DNA of 64,000 bases from DASZFV01 sp036494575 (GTDB lineage: Bacteria; Myxococcota_A; Polyangia; Fen-1088), in NCBI GenBank assembly GCA_036494575.1, contig DASXOE010000147.1:5140-69139 (forward strand), read 5' to 3'. This document shows positions 8,071 to 15,590 of the stretch, in pieces. The first letter of the stretch is position 1, and every line of letters begins with the position of its first letter. Position numbers and translations under genes: made by a program. A model generated the notes under the pieces. It did no database searches, was not told the origin of the DNA, and saw only the letters and a program-made list of their open reading frames with translations.

Positions 8071-9990
8071 ATGAACATGCGCGCACGAAAGACGGCGGCT
8101 TCCAACGGCCCGTCGATGGACGTCCCATCGAGGGCGCGACGGTCCCGCCGCGATCTCACTGTCGCGCCGACGTCGACCGAGCCGGCGACCGATCCGCAGT
8201 GGCTCGTCCAGGTTCGAAATTCCTACGCCGTCCACAACGTGATCGGCGCGCGCGCCGATCTGTCCTTCTGGCTGATCCGATCGGACGGAAAACGGAAGCT
8301 CGAGTGGATGGAGCTGGGCGATCCCGGTGACCGGCCGAAGCCATTCCACTTCGAGATCTACTTCGGAAAGGAGTCGCTGCGCGACGAGCACTACTTGGAG
8401 GCCATCGAAGAGGCCCGCAAGACCAAGCAGGTCGTCGTCAAGGAGCTGTTCGGGTTCGCCGATCTCCTATACGCGCTGCCCGCCGACCCCGAGGGGCGCA
8501 CCTTCCTCTTCGCCGGTCAGTTCTGTCTGGCGCAGCCGGACTGGGAGACGCTGAGCGAGTCGTGGCGGCAGCTGAGCGGCATGAAGCCGGCCAGCGCCAA
8601 CCCGGACTTCGTCGACTTCGTGCGCATGGCTTTGACCTTGCCCGTGCTGCCGCCTGAGCTGCTCGGGGCTATGAAGCAGTTCGTCAAGCTCTACGCCGAG
8701 TTTCTGGGCGGCAGCCGCAGCTCCACGCTGGCGGCGCGCATCGACAAAGTGAACGGCGAGCTCATCTCCCGGCTCTGGCCCATCGAGGACTGGATCGCGA
8801 AGGCCATCGGGCAGGACAAGTTCGTGGTGCCGCCCTGGTACCACGAGCGCGATCTGACCGAATGGATGAAGGAGGGCATGGGAATCAGCCGGCTCCCGAC
8901 GGTGGCCGTCGCCCTCATGCCCGTCGCGAACCGCGCGACCGCCATGGATCCGGTCCAGACCCTGGTTCGCAACGCGCAGATTCAACGCGCCTGCATCGAG
9001 CTCTCCCGGGAGATGCCCGAGACCGCGGCCGGTCGCCTTCACGAGTATGGCGTCGCGCTCCTGACCTCGACCCAGCGCGGGAAGAACCAGGCGCGGGCGC
9101 GCGTCGAGCTGCGTGAGCGCGCCGAGAAGTTTCAGCTCTTCTTGCGCGAGCGCTTCGAGGTGCGTGCCCTCGTGGGCATTGGGCAATTCGTCCCAGCCGG
9201 ATCGCCGCTGCACCCGTCGCTGCGGGGGGCGGTCCAGGCGCTGCACATGTGCGTTCAGACCGAGAAAGACCTGCTCTTCTGCGATGACTTCCCCGCCGAC
9301 AAGCAGCTTCGATACAGCGACCTGCAGGACGTCGCCACCGCGCTCATCGCCGCCGCCGATCGCGAGAACCCGGCCGAGATGCGGCTCGCGAGCGATCGCT
9401 ACGTGCGCCTCGTCCTCGGCTACGCCGACGAGCGCATCGAGTTCGTGCGCAGCCTGTTTCTCGCGACACTGTTCCAGCTCTTCAATCGCATCGAGCGCCG
9501 CTATCCGATGCGAACCGACGCCCGCGATCAATTCGTCGACGACCTGACGCTGAAGCTCGAGGAGGCCGGCTCCCTCTATCACGTCATCGAGTGTTTCGGA
9601 GAATCGCTGCAGCGCCTGTGCTTCGTGGCTTCGAAGGCGCTGCACGGCCCCAAGGTGATCCGCATCGAGGCGACCTTGCAATACTTGCGCGAGAACTTCG
9701 CCGAGCACCTGCGTCTGCCCGAGGTGGCGCGCAAGGCCGGCTTCTCCGTGCCGGCCTTCGCGCGCGTCTTCAAGGAGGCCACGGGCACGTCGTTTCTCGC
9801 CTACCTGCGTGGCCTGCGCGTCGAGTCCGCCAAGACGCTGCTCGCCACGACTCACATGACGACGGAGCAGATCGCCCAGAGCAGCGGCTTCCAGTCGCAG
9901 CATCACCTGATCCGGTCGTTCAAGAAGGTCATGCGACAGACGCCGGGCTCCTACCGCCACGAGCACGGCCTCCGTCAGACGAAACGATGA
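8071..9990 (+). CDS. Large AraC-family transcriptional regulator
   Basis: DNA-binding regulator, 639 aa, much longer than typical AraC proteins (about 300 aa). The C-terminal 100 residues (about 530-630) form the double helix-turn-helix: YLRENFAEHLRLPEVARKAG, FARVFKEATGTSFLAYLRGL, then EQIAQSSGFQSQHHLIRSFK and TPGSYRHEHG. The long N-terminal part is unassigned; residues about 40-170 could form a sensor domain and the middle is helical. The start is uncertain: ATG at 8071 or 8077, with no clear ribosome binding site. It diverges from the outer-membrane protein gene, and a ROK kinase gene converges 7 bases downstream. It is the best candidate controller of the surrounding sugar-uptake genes. 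Confidence 0.85.
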   Translation: MNMRARKTAASNGPSMDVPSRARRSRRDLTVAPTSTEPATDPQWLVQVRNSYAVHNVIGARADLSFWLIRSDGKRKLEWMELGDPGDRPKPFHFEIYFGKESLRDEHYLEAIEEARKTKQVVVKELFGFADLLYALPADPEGRTFLFAGQFCLAQPDWETLSESWRQLSGMKPASANPDFVDFVRMALTLPVLPPELLGAMKQFVKLYAEFLGGSRSSTLAARIDKVNGELISRLWPIEDWIAKAIGQDKFVVPPWYHERDLTEWMKEGMGISRLPTVAVALMPVANRATAMDPVQTLVRNAQIQRACIELSREMPETAAGRLHEYGVALLTSTQRGKNQARARVELRERAEKFQLFLRERFEVRALVGIGQFVPAGSPLHPSLRGAVQALHMCVQTEKDLLFCDDFPADKQLRYSDLQDVATALIAAADRENPAEMRLASDRYVRLVLGYADERIEFVRSLFLATLFQLFNRIERRYPMRTDARDQFVDDLTLKLEEAGSLYHVIECFGESLQRLCFVASKALHGPKVIRIEATLQYLRENFAEHLRLPEVARKAGFSVPAFARVFKEATGTSFLAYLRGLRVESAKTLLATTHMTTEQIAQSSGFQSQHHLIRSFKKVMRQTPGSYRHEHGLRQTKR

Positions 9991-9997
9991 CCGACGG

Positions 9998-10891
9998 TCA
10001 GCCCCACAGGTGTGCGGCGCCGCGCACGCCGCTCGCGTCACCGTGCTTGTTGGCGACGAAGCGCGTCCCGTCGCGCGCCCCAGCCAGATATTGATTCCAG
10101 CGCGCCGGCACGCGCTCGTAAAGAGCCGCGATGTGCGACAGACCTCCGCCCAGGACGATGACCTCGGGGTCGAAGACATTGACGAGTGCGGCCATGGCGC
10201 GCGCGAGCCGGTCGACGTAGCGGTCGAACGTGTCCCGGCAGGCCGCGTCCCCCGCGTCGGCGCGCGCGACGATGGAGCGCACGTCGGCGGCTTCACCGGT
10301 CGCTTCGGTGTGGTCCCGCTCCAGACCGGGGCCCGAGAGGTAGAGCTCGGTGCATCCGCGTTTGCCGCAAACACAGAGAGGTCCCGGGACCTCGGCGAGG
10401 CTGGGCCAGGGCAGGCTGTTGTGTCCCCATTCTCCCGCCGCGGCGTTCGCGCCGGGTAGGAGCTTCTGATCTGCGACGAGGCCGCCCCCGCAGCCCGTCC
10501 CCAAGATGATGCCGAGCACGGTCGAGGCGCCCGCGCCCGCGCCGTCGCTGGCCTCCGACAGCGCGAAGCAATCGGCGTCGTTCGCCAGCCGAACGGGCCG
10601 ATCCAGCCTCGTCTCGAGGTCTCGACTGAAGGGACGCCCGAGCAGGCCCGCGATGTTCTCGACGTTCTGCATGAGACCGGTGCGCGGCGACAACGCGCCC
10701 GGAGAGCCGACGCCCACGGTCACGCGCATCCCGGTCTCCCGCTCGACGTCCTTGACGATGTCGGAGACGGCGGCGAGCAGCTGATCGTAGTCGGCGGGCG
10801 TGGCGACGCGCCGCTGAAAGCAGATCTCTCCCGCGGCGTCCAGAGCCGCTGCTTCGATCTTGGTGCCACCTATGTCGAGCCCCAGCTTCAT
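9998..10891 (-). CDS. ROK-family sugar kinase (N-acetylglucosamine / glucose / fructose kinase type)
   Basis: Cytoplasmic kinase of 297 aa, starting at ATG 10891 (MKLGLDIGGTKIEAAALD); an upstream in-frame TTG is less likely. The phosphate-binding motif DIGGTK lies at the N-terminus, GTGCGGGLV in the middle, and GANAAAGEWGHNSLPW carries the ROK histidine used in zinc and sugar binding. Next comes the zinc motif CVCGKRGCTELYLSG. The GEWGHN motif and zinc knot are as in NagK and fructokinase Mak. By context the substrate would be GlcNAc or GlcN released from chitin/chitosan; sequence alone cannot separate these. It is divergent to the GH9-GH2 pair across 114 bases. Confidence 0.88.
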   Translation of the reverse strand: MKLGLDIGGTKIEAAALDAAGEICFQRRVATPADYDQLLAAVSDIVKDVERETGMRVTVGVGSPGALSPRTGLMQNVENIAGLLGRPFSRDLETRLDRPVRLANDADCFALSEASDGAGAGASTVLGIILGTGCGGGLVADQKLLPGANAAAGEWGHNSLPWPSLAEVPGPLCVCGKRGCTELYLSGPGLERDHTEATGEAADVRSIVARADAGDAACRDTFDRYVDRLARAMAALVNVFDPEVIVLGGGLSHIAALYERVPARWNQYLAGARDGTRFVANKHGDASGVRGAAHLWG

Positions 10892-11005
10892 CGCAGACGA
10901 GCATATCCTTCGCGCGCGGGATCCGGAGGCCGCTACCAAGATCGTACGTGGAGTTGAACGGAAATGTCAGCCGTCATGCCCACCCCTTAGGTAAAGCTTG
11001 CTGTC
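10892..11005. promoter_or_regulatory. Divergent promoter region, ROK kinase / GH9-GH2 operon
   Basis: 114 bases lie between the kinase start (minus strand) and the TTG start of the GH9 gene (plus strand), so promoters for both must lie here or overlap the coding ends. An ATG at 10976 opens only a four-codon frame ending at 10990 and cannot be the GH9 start. No operator was recognised by eye. Confidence 0.35.
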
Positions 11006-12940
11006 TTGCTCCCCCTTCGAAACACCCGTGGAACCCCCATCGGCCTCGTCATCACCTGCTGCTTCGCGGCCTGCGTCGCCTGCGGTTGCGCGGCCTCCCC
11101 TGGCCCCGCCCCCAAGGCCTCGACGCTCAAGGTCGTCTCCCTCGGCTACACCGGCAAGACCCGGGGGATGCCAGCGCCCGCCGTGCCCGGCAAGAACGTC
11201 CCGGCGATCAAGGTCGACACCGTCGGCTACGAGGCGAGCTGGACGAAGGTCGTCATCTTCAACGTCGAGCCCAAGAACGCCGTCGTCAAGGACGCGCGCT
11301 CGGGGCAGACGGTGCTCCGCATAGAGGCGGCCCACGTCAAGGCGCGCGGCGTGGATGCCGCGTCGAAGGATCCGGTCTGGCAGGTCGACATCACGGGCTT
11401 GCGGACGCCGGGAACCTACACGATCGTCGCCGACGGGGCCGAGAGCGATCCGTTCCAGGTCGCTCAGGGCCTGTACGACCACGCCATCACGGCGGGCATC
11501 AAAAGCTTCTACTTCCAACGTACGCGCACCGCATTGCTTCCTCCCTTCGCGACCTGGGAGGGCAATTCCTACATCCGAAAAACTGCGTCGCACGTTCACG
11601 CCGACGTGGGCTGGGACCTGCTCGACTACCCGGCGAAGAAACGAAAATGGAAGGTGGAGGGCGGCTGGTTCGACGCGGGAAACTTCGACATGTACGTTCC
11701 GTCCACGGCCCCCGCGGCCGAGAGCTTGCTGGCCGCGTACGAGTGGGCCCCCGAGCATTTCAAGGACAAGCAGCTCAACATCCCCGAGTCCGGCAACGGC
11801 ATCCCGGACCTCCTCGATGAGGCGCGCTGGGGGCTCGTCTGGGTTCTCTCTCTTCAAGAGGACGGCGGTGCCTTCCGCGCCCGAGAGGCCATGATCGAAT
11901 GGTCGCCCGAGGGGCCGGCCGACGAGGACAAGACGGTGCGGTGGATCGCCGGCGTGAGCAGCGCCGGGACCGCCAAGGCCGTCGCGGCCTTGGCGCAGGC
12001 CGCTCGCCTGTACGAAAAGTTCGACCCTGTCTTTGCCGCGCGGTGCGCCAAGGCGGCCAAGAGCGGATGGAAATTCCTCTTGGCCCACCCCAACCACATC
12101 CGCGCGACGGTCGTGGGCGGCGGCGCCCAGCCGCTGTGGGACGACGAGCCCGAGAACAACGACGTGGGCGCGCGGTTCATGGCCGCCGTCGAGATGTGGC
12201 GCACCTATCGCGACAAAGATGCCCTCGCGCACATAGAGTCAGCCATGTCGCTTCCCGAGCTCACCGACCTCGGGAAGATCATCCGTGGCGCCTGGGAGAA
12301 TCTGAGCCGGTGGGGGTTGGGCGAGCTCGCTATGGACAAGGGCTCGCCGGGCCCGCTGCGCGCCGAAGCCAAGAAGCGGATCCTGGCGATGGCCGAGCAG
12401 ATGCGTCCCCAGGTGGAGCAGACCGACGGATATCGGTGCGCCACGCAGGCCGACGACTACTACTGGGGCAGCAACTCGAACCTCATGGAGAAGGCGCACA
12501 TCCTGGCCATGGCCGCCCGCCTGGCGCCCGAGAAGAGCTGGATGCTGGAGGCCGCTCGCGACCAGTGGCACTGGATCCTCGGTCGCAACCCCAACGGGTA
12601 CTCGATGGTCACGCGCGTCGGCAAGGGTCCGACCCGGCTCTATCACATGGAGTGGGGCCCCTACGAGCCGCCGCCGCCCGGCTTCCTCATCGACGGTCCC
12701 AACGCCCTGGCGCTCGGGTTTCTGGCGCCCGGCGCCCCCGCGAAGGCCTTGCTCTGGGACAACCAGGAGCCGACGCGCTCCGGGTTGCCGGCCCACAGCC
12801 TGTGGCACTGGCGGCAGAGCGACCTTTGGGACGGTGAGTTCCTGTCCGAAGACGAATGGGGCAAAGGATGGTGGTGCGTGACCGAGCCTGACATTCTCTA
12901 CAGCGGCAACTTCGTCCTCGCTGGAACCAGTGTCCTGTGA
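11006..12940 (+). CDS. GH9-family glycoside hydrolase lipoprotein, possibly a glucosaminidase
   Basis: Exported protein of 644 aa with a TTG start; the frame is closed just upstream (TAG at 10988-10990). A signal-like segment ends at the Cys residues of CVACGCAASPG. Residues about 65-155 are the N-terminal Ig-like domain of this GH9 group (VDTVGYEASWTKVVIF). The (alpha/alpha)6 catalytic domain follows, with KVEGGWFDAGNFDMYVPS, ESGNGIPDLLDEARWGLVW, WILGRNPNGYSMVTRVG and the acid CVTEPDILYSGNF (E627). In classical GH9 enzymes GGWFDAGN reads GGWYDAGD, so the usual catalytic Asp is Asn226 here while D223 is kept. Some GH9 proteins of chitobiose loci are exo-glucosaminidases. Its stop overlaps the GH2 start (GTGA). 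Confidence 0.85.
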   Translation: MLPLRNTRGTPIGLVITCCFAACVACGCAASPGPAPKASTLKVVSLGYTGKTRGMPAPAVPGKNVPAIKVDTVGYEASWTKVVIFNVEPKNAVVKDARSGQTVLRIEAAHVKARGVDAASKDPVWQVDITGLRTPGTYTIVADGAESDPFQVAQGLYDHAITAGIKSFYFQRTRTALLPPFATWEGNSYIRKTASHVHADVGWDLLDYPAKKRKWKVEGGWFDAGNFDMYVPSTAPAAESLLAAYEWAPEHFKDKQLNIPESGNGIPDLLDEARWGLVWVLSLQEDGGAFRAREAMIEWSPEGPADEDKTVRWIAGVSSAGTAKAVAALAQAARLYEKFDPVFAARCAKAAKSGWKFLLAHPNHIRATVVGGGAQPLWDDEPENNDVGARFMAAVEMWRTYRDKDALAHIESAMSLPELTDLGKIIRGAWENLSRWGLGELAMDKGSPGPLRAEAKKRILAMAEQMRPQVEQTDGYRCATQADDYYWGSNSNLMEKAHILAMAARLAPEKSWMLEAARDQWHWILGRNPNGYSMVTRVGKGPTRLYHMEWGPYEPPPPGFLIDGPNALALGFLAPGAPAKALLWDNQEPTRSGLPAHSLWHWRQSDLWDGEFLSEDEWGKGWWCVTEPDILYSGNFVLAGTSVL

Positions 12941-15522
12941 GCGACCTCAACGCTGGTTGGTTCGTCCGCTCGTCGGCGGGATTGACGACGGAGGGCGCGG
13001 CGCTCTCTCTCCCGGGGGTCGACACGAGCTCCTGGTACGGCGTCGATCTCCCGTCGACGGTTCTCGGCGCGCTCATCGCAGCGGGCCAGTTCGAGAATCC
13101 CTTCTTCGGTAAGAACTTCCTGAAGATCCCGGGCCAAGGTCCGCCGGGGAAGAACCTCTCGAACCTGCCGATGCCCGAGGACAGCCCGTTTCGGGTGTCC
13201 TGGTGGTTCCGCAAGGAGCTGCCGGCGTCGGTGCCGCGCGGGACTCACGCGAGTTTGCAGTTCGACGGTATCAACTATCGCGCCAACCTCTGGCTCAATG
13301 GGGAGAAGGTCGCGGGCGTCGATCAAATCACGGGCGCGTACCGCGACTACGAGCTCGACGTGACCGAGCGGCTGCGCCACGACGGCCCCAACGTGATCGC
13401 CGTCGAGGTCTTCGCGCCGGAGCCGTGCGATCTCGGCATCACCTGGGTGGACTGGAACCCGTCGCCGCCCGACAAGAACATGGGCATCTGGCGCGACGTC
13501 TGGCTGCGCACGAGCGGCCCCGTCGCGCTGCGCTCGCCGCAGGTGATCTCGCGGCTCGAGGGACAGGACGGGTGGCGCCGCGCCCACCTGACGATCGCGG
13601 GCGATCTGGTGAACCTCACCGACAGCCCGAGAACCGCGGTCGTTCGGGCCGTGCTCGAGGGCCGCGTGGTCTCGAAGACCTTCGAGGTTCCTGCCCGCTC
13701 GCGCGCGCGCGCCGAGATCAGCCCCGAGGACGACGCTCTGCTCACGCTGGATCGCCCGCGCCTGTGGTGGCCTCACACGATCGGCTCGCCCGAGCTCTAC
13801 CAGGTCGACGTCGACGTGAGCGTAGAAGGGGCGCCCTCGGACGAGGCTCGTTTCGCCTTCGGGATCCGCGAGATCAAGAGCGAGGTGACCGCCGAGGGGC
13901 ACACCCAGTTCACCGTCAACGGCGTCCCCCTGCTGATCCGGGGAGCGGGCTGGGCCAGCGACCTGTTCCTGCGGCGGCAACCCGACCGCGATCGCGCCCA
14001 GCTGCAGTACGTGAAGGCGATGGGCCTCAACACCATTCGCTTCGAAGGGATGCTCGAGCGCAACGACTTCCTCGAGGCCTGCGACCGCGAGGGCATCCTC
14101 GTCATCGCCGGGTGGTGCTGCTGCGACTGCTGGGAGAAGTGGGACATCTGGTCGGAGGAGAACCACATCGTCGCACCGGAGTCTCTGCGCAGCCAGATCC
14201 GGCGCGTGCGCCGTCATCCGTGCCTGCTGACCTGGTGGTACGGCAGTGACTTCCCGCCCCCCGAGCACGTCGAGAAGCGATATCTCGAGGTGCTGGCCGA
14301 GGAGCACTGGCCCAATCCTGCCCAATCGAGCGCCTCGCACAAGCCGGCCGTGCTCACGGGCCCGAGCGGCCTCAAGATGCTGGGCCCGTACGATTGGGTT
14401 CCTCCGAACTACTGGCTCGAAGACACCGAGCGCGGCGGGGCCTTTGGTTTCGCCACCGAGATCAGCCCCGGGCCGGCCGTCCCGCCCATCGAGAGCCTGA
14501 GGAAGATGATCCCGGCGCAGGACCTCTGGCCCGTCAACGACGTGTGGACCTTCCACGCCGGCATCCAGGAGTTCCAGAACATCCGCGTCTTTTCCGAGGC
14601 CTTGAACCGCCGCTACGGCGAGGCGGGCACCGTCGAGGAGTTCGCCGAGCTCTCGCAGCTGGCGACGTACGAGGGTCAGCGCGCGATGTTCGAGGGCTAC
14701 GCGCGCAACCGGTCACGGGCGACGGGCGTGATCCAATGGATGCTCAACAACTCCTGGCCGTCGATCATCTGGCACCTCTACGACTACTTCCTGCGTCCGG
14801 GCGGGGGTTTCTTCGGCACTCAGAAGGGGTGCGAGCCGCTGCACGTCATGTACGCGGGCGACGACCAAACGATCGTGGTCATCAATGATCACCCGAAAGA
14901 GTGGGAGGACCTGCGAGTCGACGCGCGCGTCGTGAGCCTCGCTGGCGAGATCTCGTACGCTGCGGCCCATCACCTCACGGTCGGGGCCGTCTCGGCGACG
15001 ACCGTCGCCAAGCTTCCCGTGCCGGCCGGCGGGCCGTTGTACTTCGTCGATCTGCGGCTCCACGGCGCGAAGGGCGCTCTGCTGAGCCGCAACTTCTACT
15101 GGTTGCCGACCAAGCCGGACGTGCTCGACAAAGCCGCCGCCAACTGGGTCTACACGCCCGTTCGCGAATACGCCGACCTCTCGGCGCTGCGCGCCCTGCC
15201 CGAGACGCGCGTCGTGCTGAAGGCCTCGCGCTCCGATCACGACCCGAAGACCATCGAGGTCGACGTCAAGAATCCCACGGACGCGGTGGCCTTCTTCATC
15301 CAGCTCAGGCTGTCGAACGGCGATGGCCAGGACGTTCTGCCCGTGGTTTGGACGGACAACTACGTCTCCCTCCTCCCCGGCGAGCGCTTGACCGTGCGCG
15401 CCACGATGCCCGTCGGTCGTTTGCCCGCGCAGCCGTTCTTCGTCGAGGCGCGTGGGCTGAACGTGCCGCTCGAGACGGCGCGCCTGTCGTCCGCTCCAGA
15501 GGAAAAATCGATCCTCGTTTGA
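12937..15522 (+). CDS. GH2 exo-beta-D-glucosaminidase (CsxA-like)
   Basis: Enzyme of 861 aa, predicted to release GlcN from the non-reducing end of chitosan oligomers. GTG start overlapping the GH9 stop by four bases, so translation is coupled. It has the sugar-binding domain (FRVSWWFRKELP, FDGINYRANLWLNGEKV), Ig-like domain, then the TIM barrel: NGVPLLIRGAGWASDLFLRR, LLTWWYGSDFPPPEHVEKR and FGFATEISPGPAVPPIESLR. In most GH2 enzymes the acid sits in an NE pair; exo-glucosaminidases have SD followed by PP, as here (D438), and nucleophile E508 lies 70 residues later, close to the 72 of Amycolatopsis CsxA as I recall it. A C-terminal beta region follows. No signal peptide was seen, so it may act in the cytoplasm. 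Mannosidase is the main alternative. Confidence 0.88.
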   Translation: MSDLNAGWFVRSSAGLTTEGAALSLPGVDTSSWYGVDLPSTVLGALIAAGQFENPFFGKNFLKIPGQGPPGKNLSNLPMPEDSPFRVSWWFRKELPASVPRGTHASLQFDGINYRANLWLNGEKVAGVDQITGAYRDYELDVTERLRHDGPNVIAVEVFAPEPCDLGITWVDWNPSPPDKNMGIWRDVWLRTSGPVALRSPQVISRLEGQDGWRRAHLTIAGDLVNLTDSPRTAVVRAVLEGRVVSKTFEVPARSRARAEISPEDDALLTLDRPRLWWPHTIGSPELYQVDVDVSVEGAPSDEARFAFGIREIKSEVTAEGHTQFTVNGVPLLIRGAGWASDLFLRRQPDRDRAQLQYVKAMGLNTIRFEGMLERNDFLEACDREGILVIAGWCCCDCWEKWDIWSEENHIVAPESLRSQIRRVRRHPCLLTWWYGSDFPPPEHVEKRYLEVLAEEHWPNPAQSSASHKPAVLTGPSGLKMLGPYDWVPPNYWLEDTERGGAFGFATEISPGPAVPPIESLRKMIPAQDLWPVNDVWTFHAGIQEFQNIRVFSEALNRRYGEAGTVEEFAELSQLATYEGQRAMFEGYARNRSRATGVIQWMLNNSWPSIIWHLYDYFLRPGGGFFGTQKGCEPLHVMYAGDDQTIVVINDHPKEWEDLRVDARVVSLAGEISYAAAHHLTVGAVSATTVAKLPVPAGGPLYFVDLRLHGAKGALLSRNFYWLPTKPDVLDKAAANWVYTPVREYADLSALRALPETRVVLKASRSDHDPKTIEVDVKNPTDAVAFFIQLRLSNGDGQDVLPVVWTDNYVSLLPGERLTVRATMPVGRLPAQPFFVEARGLNVPLETARLSSAPEEKSILV

Positions 15523-15590
15523 GCCGATCTGCAGCGGCGGGCGCGGGCCTGCTGCCGTCAAATGTCCGTGCAAGGGGAAAGGTGGGTCTC

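Noticed and set aside
8467..10374. 635-codon minus-strand open frame across the AraC gene and kinase end
   Set aside because: It covers two real genes in other frames and has no motif or ribosome binding site.
10976..10990. ATG as the start of the GH9 gene
   Set aside because: It is in frame but meets TAG after four codons; the TTG at 11006 is the first usable start.
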